Source: Streptomyces sp. V1I1 (GTDB lineage: Bacteria > Actinomycetota > Actinomycetes > Streptomycetales > Streptomycetaceae). Taken from it: a DNA stretch of 64,000 bases. The notes under the pieces were generated by a model. That model had not been told where the DNA came from, did not search any database, and saw nothing but the letters and a program-made list of their open reading frames with translations. Shown here piece after piece: positions 52,789 to 62,237 of this stretch. The stretch lies in contig NZ_JAUSZH010000001.1 of the NCBI RefSeq assembly GCF_030817355.1, positions 4,687,501 through 4,751,500 on the forward strand, in the 5' to 3' direction. Numbering within the stretch: the first letter of the stretch is position 1; each line of letters begins with the position of its first letter. Position numbers and translations under genes: made by a program.

Positions 52789-53896
52789 CCCCGTCTGGGC
52801 CGCTTTGCGCTGGTTCGTCTCGCGAATCGCCGCCCAACCGGCAGGGGCGACCACCCGCGCTGCCACTGCGGCACCCAACACCCCGCAGAATCAACCATGT
52901 TGGGCACACCGTTGAACCCCGCCACCTACGACTACACCGGTGCGGTGCTGTGGAACGCCCACGCCGGTGCACTCTGGGCACGCTTCACCACCTACCTCCG
53001 CCGCGAACTCGCCGCCCACCTCGGCATGACACAGAAGGCACTGAACGCTGCACTGCGCGTCTCGTTCGCCAAGGTCGCCGAGTACCAAAATCGCGGCCCG
53101 GTCCACTTCCACGCCGTGATCCGCTTCGACGGCCCCGAAGGCGGTAACCAGCCCCCACCCGCCTGGGCCACCGTCGACGCACTCACCCACGCCATCAAAA
53201 AGACTGCACAAAAGACCTTCCTCACCATCGCCTCCGATGCCATCGGCGAACGCAAGATCCGGTGGGGCCAGAAGCTCGACGTACGCGAGATCACCGCCTT
53301 CGGGAACGGCGACCTCTCAGACCAGAAAGTCGCCGCCTACGTCGCCAAGTACGCCACCAAGAGCGCCGAAGGCTCCGGCACCGTCGACCGTTCCCTGATC
53401 TGTCACCCCTGCGCCGGGCGCGGCTATGTGCGCGGCCCCGACAACTTCCGCGACCTGCGCACCGACTGCGACGGCACCGGACAAGCCGAACCCCTCAAAG
53501 ACCTCGCGTGCAGCGGCACGTACGCCAGATGATCCGCACCGCCTGGGCGCTGGGCCACCTCCCGGAATTCGCAGACCTCAAGCTCTGGAAATGGGCCCAC
53601 ATGCTGGATTCCGCGGCCACTTCTCCACCAAATCCCGCCGCTACTCCACCACCCTCGGCGCACTCCGGGACGTACGTCGAGCCTGGCGCACCGCACAAGC
53701 CGAGCAAGCCCGCACCCGTGCCGGTCAGTCCACGCCCGACGAGAACACCACCCTCGTCACCGAATCCTCGTGGGCCTACCTGGCCTCCGGCTACCGCCCT
53801 GGCGAAGAACTCCTCGCCGCCCAAACCCGACACGACATCACCCAGGTCCGCGATCAAGCTGAACGCGTCAAGTCAGAAGGGGAGGTGTGGCAGTGA
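52789..53896 (+). pseudogene. RepSA-type replication initiator of an integrative plasmid, broken
   Basis: Three frames together give the C-terminal two-thirds of a RepSA-like (pSAM2-type) initiator. They read RGDHPRCHCGTQHPAEST then MLGTPLNPATYDYTGAVLWN, GPVHFHAVIRFDG, KVAAYVAKYATKSAEGSG, and a zinc-like CHPCAGRGYV...CDGTG. After a shift near 53520 comes MIRTAWALGHLPEFADLKLW, and after another near 53600 HAGFRGHFSTKSRRYSTTLG, ending EGEVWQ. The N-terminal zinc finger part is missing, replaced by the IS element next door. It marks a degraded actinomycete integrative and conjugative element. Confidence 0.85.
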
Positions 53897-54048
53897 CGGC
53901 CGTCGTTGCTGCCGGCATCGGACGCCCCATGTCTGCTGATGCGGACCCCGTTGCCCCGCACATCGAGGCGTGGGCGGCCCGGCAAGCGAAAGCTGCCCCC
54001 CGCCTGGGCGAGGGACAGCTTGAGACGCTGCGAGAGCTGTTTCAGTAG
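53893..54048 (+). CDS. Small protein downstream of the rep pseudogene
   Basis: GTG at 53893 overlaps the rep stop and opens 51 codons (TAVVAAGIGRPMSADADPVA and, near the end, APRLGEGQLETLRELFQ). Helical C-termini of this kind occur in small proteins encoded after rep in such plasmids, sometimes beside xis. No HTH is evident, so I do not call it an excisionase. Confidence 0.5.
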   Translation: MTAVVAAGIGRPMSADADPVAPHIEAWAARQAKAAPRLGEGQLETLRELFQ

Positions 54049-54144
54049 CTGTTTCCAATGCAGGCAGGCGACGAGTGAACGCGGGGGGTTACGGGGTGCG
54101 GTGACGGCTGAAGAGGGCGTAAACAGCCATTAATGATCTCTGGA

Positions 54145-56203
54145 CTAGCCGGTGACTTTTCCGGTGGCGACCAGGGCGAAGTCAGCGTCGGTCGCGGGGG
54201 TCTCCACGTGTCCGTCCACGTTGACCTGGCTGGCGATGACCTCGATCGTCCACGTGCCGGCGGCCGGGGTTTCGATGAACACGTTCTCGACGGTGTCGAT
54301 CGTGTTCGCCGAGCCACCCGGTGTTGACCAGTTGCCTGCCGCGAGTCCGTTGTTTCCCCAGTACACGGTGCCGTCCGGGGCAGTGAGCTTCAGGGTCAGA
54401 TCGTTGACCCGCGCCTGGGCCGCCGACGGGGAGCCCATCGGGTCGGTGTAGGCCATCGTCGCCTTCAGCGGCTGGCTGCCGTCGGTGGTCAGTGTGTACG
54501 TCGCGGTCTGGCCCCCCGTGAGCACGTCGGTCTCGTTGACCAGGATCGGCAGCTGCCAGTTGTTGCCCTGCGCCTGCTGGTACAGGTTGCCGGCGCTGGC
54601 CGTACCCCAGCCCTGTTTCATTCGGGCCAGGTCGTGGGATGTGCCCGTGAAGGCGTACTGGTCGGCCGAGTTGATCAGCAACGCCTTCGCGGTGGCGGCA
54701 TGTGGCCGGGACGCGAAGACGTCGCGGTCCAGACCGGGGCTGCCCTCGAAGACCCCGTCAGCCCACATCTGGAAGACGAGGCCCGCGTAGCCGCAGGTGA
54801 TCGGGGTGGCGGCGCTGGTGCCGTTGAACGTGCCGGTGTACGCGGCGTCGCCGCCGCTCGCGGTGGTGTAGACCGCGTCGTAGTAGTTCGACAGGTCGGG
54901 CTTGATCCGCCCGTCCGCGGCAGGGCCGATGCTCGCGCCGCCGTTCCACGCGTCATCGGTGCGGGAGACGGTGTCGTAGTGGTAGACGCCACCGACGGAC
55001 ACCACGTTCTTCGCCCACGCCTGTGGCCGGGCAGAGCGGTTACCGGTGTTGCCCTGCGTCTGGCAGATCAGGATGTCGTGGTCGAAGACGATGTCGTCCA
55101 TCGCCGCCGACGTCGAGTTGTAGCCGTACGTCAGCGCGCTGCCCCAACTGTTGGACTGGAACACCGCCCGGTACGGGCCTGCCGGGTCGACGAGCTGCGC
55201 GGTGTGCGCCCATCGGTCGGACACCAGGGTCTGGGCGGCGAAGATGGGCTGCGCCTGGGGGAGCAGACCGCGGGCATTGGCGCTGACGCCCGAGGAGAAG
55301 ATCTGCCCGTACGTCGAGGTGCCGTGGCTCGTGCTGGTGGTGTTGGCGGTATGCATGATCGGCGGGAATGCCGCGAACTCCTGGTGTGTGGTGCGCAGCC
55401 CGGTGTCCATCACCTCGCCGCGTACGCCTTGGCCGAGGTAGCCCAGCGCGGTCTCGACCGCGTTGGCGCCGCCCGCGATGCGGGCGTTGTTCATGTCCAC
55501 TTCGCCTGCCGTCCAGATGTCGAGCGCGAGCACCGCGTCCAGGTGCGCCACTGCAAGCGCCTGCGCCGGCTCCAGGGTTGCCTCGATCAGTTGCCGGCTC
55601 GCCGATGCGACGTGCACTGTGCCGCCGATCGTTCTGATCCGCTCGACCACCGCCCGTTGGTCGGCGGCGTTCCGTTCCACGAGCGTGATGAGGTACCGGC
55701 GGGTGCTCGACGGCCCGGCCCCGCCTTCGATCTTGTCGCCGGCGTCGTACGGGCCGACCCATCGCACGAACGGCAGCGCAGCGACCCGCCCTCGGGTCGC
55801 GGCGTCCATGCGCACCACGTACGTTGCGTCGGGAATGTAGGCGCCGATCCGGGCACCGAGGGCCGCCAGCTCGGCTCGGTGGCTGTTGAGCGGCGTGGTC
55901 GCGAACTGGACCAGGTACGCGTGGCCGCTCTCCGACCGTAGTGGTCCCCGCGGCCGGGTGCCTTCCCCCTCAGGTGTGGTCGGATCGAAGGTGCGGGTGC
56001 GTAGCCGGATCTGGTGTGGGCTCCGGGTGTGTCGGGCTCCACCTCGGACGGTCGTCTCGATTCAGGGCGTCGTGGGCGGCGCTGGCGAGCTGAGTTGGTT
56101 CCGTTCGGCCGTGGTGCGCCGGCATGGACAGGGCGGGGCTGGCGGAGGCGGCGAGGACCAGGGCGAGGACGGTGTACGTCGCTGTGCGTGCGGAGTTACG
56201 CAT
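54145..56203 (-). pseudogene. Secreted S8 (subtilisin-like) protease with a frameshift in the pro-region
   Basis: The ATG at 56203, with AGGAG upstream, starts a signal peptide (ARTATYTVLALVLAASASPA) and a pro-region whose frame closes at TGA near 55970. The same protein then continues in another frame (GHAYLVQFATTPLNSHRAEL), leading without interruption into the catalytic domain. The triad is present: Asp in EVMDTGLRTTH, His in STSHGTSTYG, Ser in FNGTSAATPI. A C-terminal beta domain (about 110 residues) follows. A single indel around 55970-56010 explains the break. As written, translation would have to start internally (GTG/ATG near 55815) without signal or full pro-region. Confidence 0.82.
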
Positions 56204-56345
56204 GGGGCTCCTGGACGAAGATCCGCCGGGGGGTGCGGATGGGCGAAACCGGTCGGGGAACGCTAACCGGTCGCAGCCAGATAGAAACCCACCAAATGGG
56301 TGATGATGAACCAAAAGGACCCGCAGCGGGATCTATAGTCGCGGC

Positions 56346-56888
56346 GTGCAAACTCTGTGGACGCTTATGGGCGTTGGGTCGGCTGTCATGGTGACGGTGT
56401 TGCCCGGCGCAGCAGCGCCGGTGACAAATCACGCCGTGGTACGCATCGCGCAACCGTCGGGCACACTGACGATCACCGTCCCGGCTGCGGTGAGTCTCGG
56501 CGCGGCCTTTCCTGGTTCATCGATCAGCAGACAGCTCGGTGAAGTCCAGGTGTCGGACAGGCGGGGCGGGCAGAACGCGGTCTGGACCGCGACGGTGTCG
56601 GCGAGCGACTTCACCACGCCGGGCGGCGGCGCCGCCCGGCAGATCTCCAGGAACCAACTCTCGTACTGGTCGGGTCAGGCCACCAGAACCATAGGCCCCG
56701 GCACCCGCGTACCGGGCCAGGCCACGAGCGCGCAGGCGCAGAGCCTCAGCCTCCCGCGTAAGGCGTTCGCCAAGACGTCGGGCAACGGGAACAACACCAC
56801 CGCCTGGCAGCCGACGCTGACCGTCGCGGTGCCGGCGACCGCTGTGGGCGGCACCTACACCGGGACGGTCACCCACTCAGTCGCATGA
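56346..56888 (+). CDS. Secreted WxL-like domain protein 1
   Basis: The 180-residue protein has a signal peptide (about 1-24, MVTVLPGAAA). The mature domain has features of WxL-type surface domains: TLTITVPAAVSLGAAFPG, LGEVQVSDRRGGQNAVWTAT (first W motif), YWSG, and a C-terminal VGGTYTGTVTHSVA, in which the final WxL tryptophan is replaced. TATAGT lies 7 bp before the GTG start, so the transcript could be nearly leaderless. It is paralogous to the next gene and probably partners the DUF916-like protein. Confidence 0.72.
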   Translation: MQTLWTLMGVGSAVMVTVLPGAAAPVTNHAVVRIAQPSGTLTITVPAAVSLGAAFPGSSISRQLGEVQVSDRRGGQNAVWTATVSASDFTTPGGGAARQISRNQLSYWSGQATRTIGPGTRVPGQATSAQAQSLSLPRKAFAKTSGNGNNTTAWQPTLTVAVPATAVGGTYTGTVTHSVA

Positions 56889-56937
56889 CGCAGGCTAAAT
56901 ACCAAGGTTTCAGTACATGCCAAACTATGGTGGTGTG

Positions 56938-57483
56938 ATGCGCAGAAGAGCAATGTTTTCGTGTGTCGTCGCCATCACCGTGGTGGGCGCGGCATCGCTG
57001 CCTGCGGTCGCCCAGCCGTCGGGGGACACGACCGTAACGTTCACCGTGGCAACGGCGAACCTCAGGATCGAGGTGCCCGCCTCGCGCAATCTGGGGTCCG
57101 GGTTCCCGGGGCAGACGATCAGCGGTCAGCTCGGCACCGTGACGGTGATCGACGAGCGGGCCGCGGCGGATGCCACGTGGACAGCGTCGGTGGTCTCGAC
57201 GCAGTTCGACACCGGAACGGACTCGCCCAGCGAGACCGTCCTGCCGAACCTGGTGGACTACTGGTCCGGGCCGGCGACCGCTACCACCGGCAACGGCGAC
57301 TTCGTGCCCGGCCAACCCACACGTGCCGACCGGCAAAGCCTGGAGCGGCCACGCACCGCGTTCTCCAAGACCTCGGGCAGCGGAAACAACAGCGCGAGCT
57401 GGAACCCCACCCTGGAGATCACCATCCCCAACGGCGCCGTCGGCGGGCTCTACAGCGGGACGGTCACCCATTCGGTGGCGTGA
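56938..57483 (+). CDS. Secreted WxL-like domain protein 2
   Basis: The 181-residue protein has a signal peptide (MRRRAMFSCVVAITVVGAAS) and the same domain as its neighbour: RIEVPASRNLGSGFPGQTIS, GQLGTVTVIDERAAADATWT, LVDYWSGPATATTGNGDFVP and the ending GGLYSGTVTHSVA. The two share the YWSG, AFSKTSG/AFAKTSG and GTVTHSVA blocks, which points to tandem duplication and divergence. The frame allows an ATG at 56917 as well. The next gene begins 4 bp after its stop. Confidence 0.75.
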   Translation: MRRRAMFSCVVAITVVGAASLPAVAQPSGDTTVTFTVATANLRIEVPASRNLGSGFPGQTISGQLGTVTVIDERAAADATWTASVVSTQFDTGTDSPSETVLPNLVDYWSGPATATTGNGDFVPGQPTRADRQSLERPRTAFSKTSGSGNNSASWNPTLEITIPNGAVGGLYSGTVTHSVA

Positions 57484-57487
57484 GCCC

Positions 57488-58453
57488 GTGGGTGGACTGC
57501 TGCTTGCAGTGTCACTGCTCTTCGGATCAGTCGCGCCTGTGGCCGCGGAGACGCCGCAGGCGTCTGACCACGTGAGCGTCGGCATCCGGATCGTCGACGC
57601 GCCGGTCAGCCGCCGCGACGACGAGCGCGCCCACCGGTACATCATCGATCACGTCAAACCGGACCAGCAGATCCGCAGGCGGATCGCGGTCACCAACCTG
57701 TCGGACACACGACGCCGCGTACAGCTCTACCCCGCGGCCGCCGCGGTCCGCAAGGACGGCTTCACCTTCGCCCCCGGTCGTACCGGCAACGAGCTCACCA
57801 GCTGGGTGACGCTCGAGCACAGCGAACTCGTCCTGGCCCCCGACGAGACGGCGACAGTGTGGACCGAGATCACCGTGGCGAATGATGCGACCGGCGGCGA
57901 ACACTACGGTGTCCTCTGGGCGGAGATCAGTCCCCAGCACGACCCCTCAGAGCAAGTACGCAACGCGGCCCGCGCAGGGGTGCGCATCTATCTGTCCGTC
58001 GGGCCCGGCGGGGCACCGCGGTCGGACTTCCACATCAAAGATCTGACTGGCACCCGCGCCGCAGACGGCGTACCGGTAGTCACCGCCCGGGTGAAGAACA
58101 CCGGCGGGCGGGCCCTCGACCTCACGGGCAAACTCACGCTGTCAGATGGGCCAGGCGGCCTGTCCGCAGGCCCGTTCAACGTCAAGGCAGGCACCATCGG
58201 CCCGGGCCACTCCAAGCTGGCAAAGACCACACTCAACCCGCGTCTGCCAGACGGTGAGTGGACTGCACGACTGACCCTCGCCAGTGGACTCGTCACACGA
58301 GAGACCACCGGCCGCATCACCATCGGCACGAAGCCGACCCCCCAGCGCGAAGGGAACACCCAGAACGCCATACTCACGGTCGGCAGCCTCGTTTCGGTTG
58401 CCGCAGCGCTGCTCGCCGCCTACGCATACCGCCGCCGCAACCGCTTCCGCTGA
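57488..58453 (+). CDS. DUF916-like (WxL-interacting type) membrane-anchored protein
   Basis: The 321-residue protein has a signal peptide (GGLLLAVSLLFGSVAPVAA), then two immunoglobulin-like beta domains. The first has VGIRIVDAPVSRRDDERAHR, IIDHVKPDQQIRRRIAVTNL and NELTSWVTLEHSELVLAPDE, the pattern of DUF916 proteins that accompany WxL proteins. The second is a DUF3324-like beta domain. It ends with a membrane helix (AILTVGSLVSVAAALLAAYA) and a basic tail (YRRRNRFR). It should sit on the cell surface and hold the WxL-like proteins. GTG start, operon with the two preceding genes. Confidence 0.78.
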   Translation: MGGLLLAVSLLFGSVAPVAAETPQASDHVSVGIRIVDAPVSRRDDERAHRYIIDHVKPDQQIRRRIAVTNLSDTRRRVQLYPAAAAVRKDGFTFAPGRTGNELTSWVTLEHSELVLAPDETATVWTEITVANDATGGEHYGVLWAEISPQHDPSEQVRNAARAGVRIYLSVGPGGAPRSDFHIKDLTGTRAADGVPVVTARVKNTGGRALDLTGKLTLSDGPGGLSAGPFNVKAGTIGPGHSKLAKTTLNPRLPDGEWTARLTLASGLVTRETTGRITIGTKPTPQREGNTQNAILTVGSLVSVAAALLAAYAYRRRNRFR

Positions 58454-58468
58454 CCAGGCCACACCGAG

Positions 58469-58678
58469 ATGCCCGCAGCGCGGACCATGCGCGATCTGAT
58501 CGCCGCCCGATTACGGCTGACCGACTACCAGCTGCCGCCGTACGCGCCATAACTCAACCCGGTCGAGGGCGTGTGGTCACACCTGAATAGATCCCTGACC
58601 AACCTCACCAAACAGGACCTCGACCGGCTCACCGCGCTGGTCAAGACCTGCCTCGAACACGTCACTGCCCGTCCGTAA
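58469..58678 (+). pseudogene. IS630-family transposase C-terminal scrap
   Basis: Seventy codons read RDLIAARLRLTDYQLPPYAP, then TAA where the family has the catalytic Glu, then LNPVEGVWSHLNRSLTNLTK and a helical end. YAPxLNPVExxW is the IS630/Tc1 third catalytic motif. Only this end of the roughly 350-residue protein remains. It lies directly after the WxL-like operon. Confidence 0.8.
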
Positions 58679-58825
58679 CCTGCACCGTTAAAGATCTCTA
58701 GCTCAGTGTCAGAAACGGTAATCAGTGAGGGGTCCGGAATACCGGCTCCAACAATTCGGGGTCGAACTTGCTGCCTCGGCCACGCCCCCTCGGAAGGGGG
58801 TGGATGATCACCGCCTGTGCCGAAC

Positions 58826-58873
58826 GCACCCGCGGGCCCAAGCACCCGCGGGCCCAAGCACCCGCGGGCCCAA
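58826..58873. repeat. Three tandem 16-bp repeats
   Basis: GCACCCGCGGGCCCAA is repeated three times, followed by two diverged partial units. Each contains the palindrome CCCGCGGG. They lie 29 bp beyond the stop of the minus-strand gene and could fold as terminators. Confidence 0.85.
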
Positions 58874-58901
58874 GCACCCGTCGGCTGACGCAGCCCGTCG
58901 G

Positions 58902-59675
58902 CTAACGCACCCGCGCCCGGAGCTCCATCGCCTCCCGCGCGGTGTGCTCCGTGCCGTACACCTCGCACATATGGCGGCCGTCCGGCGTCGCCGTGTGCTC
59001 CACCTCCCACAGGCTCGTCTCCGTCCCGTCCAGCAGCAAGAACGCGTGCTCGTAGAGGGTGAAGCCCGCGTCCCTGCCCTCCACCCGGTACTGGCGGCCG
59101 AAGACCTGCGTGATGTGGTGGGCGAACGCCGCCCGCAGCAGGCGCGCGGTCTCTTCGCCCGGCCGGTCCGCGTTCTCCGCGCGGCGCAGCACGCGGCGGG
59201 CGTGGTCCGCGGAGTTGTCCGGGACGTACGTCCGGGGGAGCGGGGCCGGCGGCGTCGCCATCAGGCTGGCGAGAAGCTCCAGATCGGCGTCCAGGTCGGC
59301 GCCGGGATCGGCGCCCGGATCCCAGCCGGGGCCCGCGTCCGGTCCGGCGAAGCCCGGGAAACCGGCGGGCAGCCGTGAGGCGGCGAGGCGGGCCTCCGAC
59401 TCCTCGGTGTACAGCTCGTGCTGCTCAGCGCCGCCGCGCCCGGTGTTGTGCACCAGCTCCCATAGGACGAGCGAGCTGCCGTCGCTGAGCAGATAGGCAT
59501 GGCGGTACGTCGCGCGGTGCAGCGCCGCGCTGTGGTGCGAGGAGTGCAGCGAACTGGCGTGCGCCAGCGCCGACTCGAGTCTTTCGACCGTGGCGTCGGG
59601 CAGGTCGAAGGAGTTGAGCGCCCGACCCAGGAGTCGCTCGAGCTGCGTCTCGGTTGTCTCGTACCGATCGTTCAA
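58902..59675 (-). CDS. DUF6227-like conserved streptomycete protein
   Basis: The 257-residue soluble protein consists of two similar halves. Each has an H-A-[YF]-LL-x-DG-(4)-LWE-[LV]-[EH]H element: HAYLLSDGSSLVLWELVHN near residue 60 and HAFLLLDGTETSLWEVEHTA near 215. This suggests an internal duplication. A Gly/Asp/Pro-rich linker separates them. It is a lineage-specific family of unknown function. The ATG at 59675 starts MNDRYETTETQLERLLGRAL, a clear helix. Confidence 0.75.
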   Translation of the reverse strand: MNDRYETTETQLERLLGRALNSFDLPDATVERLESALAHASSLHSSHHSAALHRATYRHAYLLSDGSSLVLWELVHNTGRGGAEQHELYTEESEARLAASRLPAGFPGFAGPDAGPGWDPGADPGADLDADLELLASLMATPPAPLPRTYVPDNSADHARRVLRRAENADRPGEETARLLRAAFAHHITQVFGRQYRVEGRDAGFTLYEHAFLLLDGTETSLWEVEHTATPDGRHMCEVYGTEHTAREAMELRARVR

Positions 59676-59860
59676 GGTGGGTCTCCAGGCCGTCGCCGCA
59701 AGTCACTTGGTGATTGCTAAACGTAGCCCCTGGGTCTGACAACGTGTCCGGGGTTCGGGAAAACGAAGGGGGTGCGAGGGAAGTTCCCGCGCGTCCGCTC
59801 GCGTTCCCGCGCATCCGCGGGGGGTTCCGTGCGCCGGAGCCAACTGACTTGCCCCGTAAG

Positions 59861-60940
59861 TCAGTTGATGCCGTACAGGTCCCGGTACGCAGGAAACACC
59901 CCGCCCGGTCCCTCGACCCCCTCGGCCGTGAGTACCGCCCGTACGATCGCCCGCATCACAACGTTCGCGCTCGCCGCGAGCACCTCGTTGAGCGCGAGCG
60001 GGTTGGCGGCGTCGAGTGGGACGGCGCCCGTGGCGAGGGTGAAGACGGTGTCCCCGTCGTTGAGCAGATGGACGGGGCGTACGGCGCGGGCGATGCCGTC
60101 GTGCGCCGTGCCCGCGAGCTTCTGCGCCTGGGCGCGGGTGAGGTCGGCGTCGGTGGCGACGACGGCGAGTGTGGTGTTGAGCGGGGGCGGCCCGCTCTTC
60201 TCGCGCGCCTCGGTGAGGCGGAGCTGGGCCGCGGCGTGGACGTCGGGGGAGGGGTAGGTGACGCGGCCCGCGAAGTACTGCCCGTACAGCGCGCCCGTCC
60301 GCGGATCGACGGCCGAGCCCGCGGCGTTGGCCACGACGAGCGCGGCGACGGTGATCCCGGAGTCCAGGACCGTGCTCGCGGTGCCGATCCCGCCCTTGAG
60401 CTGCCCGACGGCCGCGCCCGTGCCCGCGCCGACGCCGCCCTCCTCGACCGGCGCGCCCTCCTCCGTACGGGCTGCCGCCTCCACCGCGGCGCGTCCCGTC
60501 GCGGCGTCCGGTCTGGCCAGCCAGTCGCCGCCGCGCCCCAGGTCGAAGACGCAGGCGGCCGGGACGACCGGCACCACGTGCGAGGGGTCGGGGCCGACGC
60601 GGACGCCGCGGCCCTGCTCCTCCAGCCAGGCCATCACGCCGGCGGCGGAGTCGAGGCCGTACGCGCTGCCGCCGGTCAGTACGACCGCCTCGACGCGCTG
60701 GACCAGATTGCGGGGGTCGAGGGCGTCCGTCTCCCGGGTGCCGGGGCCACCGCCGCGTACATCGACGGCGGCGATCGCTCCGCCCGTGGGGGCGAGCACG
60801 ACGGTGGTGCCGCTGAGGGCACGCTCGCCGGGCACGCGCGCGTGGCCGACCCGCAGGCCGGCTACGTCCGTGAGCCCACCTTCTGCCGGTCCGCCGGCCG
60901 GCCCGTCTGCCGGAGCATCATTCCTGTCCATAACGCCCAT
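59861..60940 (-). CDS. P1-family peptidase (DmpA-like aminopeptidase/amidase)
   Basis: The protein of about 359 residues has P1/S58 family features: GLTDVAGLRVGHARV at the N-terminus, GGSAYGLDSAAGVMAWLEEQ, GTGAAVGQLKGGIGTAS, and PPLNTTLAVVATDADLTRAQ with the autocatalytic region NTT, where the chain is cleaved before a nucleophilic Thr/Ser in DmpA-type enzymes. It hydrolyses N-terminal residues or amides of small peptides. Possible starts are 60949 (GTG), 60940 and 60931 (ATG), none with a strong ribosome site. LtrA is encoded just upstream in the same direction (24-33 bp). Confidence 0.9.
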   Translation of the reverse strand: MGVMDRNDAPADGPAGGPAEGGLTDVAGLRVGHARVPGERALSGTTVVLAPTGGAIAAVDVRGGGPGTRETDALDPRNLVQRVEAVVLTGGSAYGLDSAAGVMAWLEEQGRGVRVGPDPSHVVPVVPAACVFDLGRGGDWLARPDAATGRAAVEAAARTEEGAPVEEGGVGAGTGAAVGQLKGGIGTASTVLDSGITVAALVVANAAGSAVDPRTGALYGQYFAGRVTYPSPDVHAAAQLRLTEAREKSGPPPLNTTLAVVATDADLTRAQAQKLAGTAHDGIARAVRPVHLLNDGDTVFTLATGAVPLDAANPLALNEVLAASANVVMRAIVRAVLTAEGVEGPGGVFPAYRDLYGIN

Positions 60941-60973
60941 GCGTATCACGCCAGTTGCGGCAGGCGGTGGCCG

Positions 60974-62173
60974 TCACGCGGTGACCGTCTGGCGGGTGGC
61001 GAGTGTCACACCCACCGCGACCGTCGCCGCGGTGACGAGCCCTGCGGCGAGGACGCCCCAGTCCCCCGCGAATGTGCAGGCGAGGACTGCCAGGGTCGCG
61101 ACGGGCAGGGTGAGTTGCTGTGGGAGGGTGCGTTTGAAGTGACGTGCGTGCAGCAGCCAGACCGTGAACAGGAAGAGGGCGACCGGGACGGTGACGGCGG
61201 CATTCGCCGCGACCGCGGAGATGTGCGCCTTGCCCACCACGTGTTCGATCGAGACCTCGATGCCCGCGCCGATCGCTGCCGCGGACCCGAAGATCAGGAC
61301 GTGTCCGTAGCCCCATGGAATGGCCTGCCGGTTGGAGACCAGCCGCTCGTGCGCCGGTACGGCGAAGTAGATCCACCACGCGGAGAAGACGATCAGCAGC
61401 CCGCCGCCCGCGATGGGCAGCAGCTCGCCGAGGGCCTCGTTCTGGTCGAGCGCGGACTGTACGGCGATGGTGCTCGCGAACATCGTCTCGCCCAGCACGA
61501 TGATCGTGAACAGTCCGTAGCGCTCGACGATGTGGTGCGGGTGCCACGGGGTCTGCTGGTTCCGCTCGGCGACCAGCGGGATCAGCAGCTCCGCGGCGGC
61601 CAGGGCGATGAACAGCCACCGTTTGGCCCCGTCGGGCACGAACAGCAGCCCCACCCAGGCCAGCTGGCAGACCACGAGGCTCGCGGTGTACTCGAGCGCG
61701 GTCCTCCGGGCCGGTCCCGCCTCCGAGGCCGCCGCCCGCAGCCACTGGGTCGTCAGCGCGACCCGCATGATCAGATAGCCGATGACGGCGACGGTCCAGT
61801 CGTTGTCGTTGAAGGCGCGGGGCACCCCGGCCGCGTAGACCAGTACTCCGGAGATCTGGACCAGGGTCGCGATCCGGTACGGCACGTCGTCGACGTCGTA
61901 CGCCGAGGCGAACCAGGTGAAGTTCATCCAGGCCCACCACACGCCGAAGAAGACATAGCCGTAGCCGATGATGCCGGTGCCCGGGTGGCCCTCGGCGAGC
62001 GCGTGGACGAGCTGCATACCGGCCTGCGCCACCGCGACGACGAAGCAGAGGTCGAAGAAGAGCTCCAGCGGTGTGGCGGCGCGGTGCGCCTCGTCGCGGC
62101 TGCGGGGGGTCATACGGCGCAGCGGCGCTGAGGCGTCTGGGCCTGTGGGGCCCGGGCTGGGTGCGGACGTCAT
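60974..62173 (-). CDS. Low temperature requirement protein A (LtrA)
   Basis: The 399-residue membrane protein has about 11-12 hydrophobic segments and the LtrA pattern: TPLELFFDLCFVVAVAQ near residue 35, WWAWMNFTWFASAYDVDDVP, HIVERYGLFTIIVLGE and the conserved glutamate in VLGET. LtrA was named in Listeria for growth in the cold; its biochemical activity is unknown. It starts at the ATG at 62173; a GTG 12 bp upstream is possible. Probably an operon with the P1 peptidase. Confidence 0.93.
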   Translation of the reverse strand: MTSAPSPGPTGPDASAPLRRMTPRSRDEAHRAATPLELFFDLCFVVAVAQAGMQLVHALAEGHPGTGIIGYGYVFFGVWWAWMNFTWFASAYDVDDVPYRIATLVQISGVLVYAAGVPRAFNDNDWTVAVIGYLIMRVALTTQWLRAAASEAGPARRTALEYTASLVVCQLAWVGLLFVPDGAKRWLFIALAAAELLIPLVAERNQQTPWHPHHIVERYGLFTIIVLGETMFASTIAVQSALDQNEALGELLPIAGGGLLIVFSAWWIYFAVPAHERLVSNRQAIPWGYGHVLIFGSAAAIGAGIEVSIEHVVGKAHISAVAANAAVTVPVALFLFTVWLLHARHFKRTLPQQLTLPVATLAVLACTFAGDWGVLAAGLVTAATVAVGVTLATRQTVTA

Positions 62174-62237
62174 GCGCACAAGCACAACAGACCGGGGCGG
62201 GACTGGGAGGCGAGACGCGCGCTGCCGTCCGCCGACG

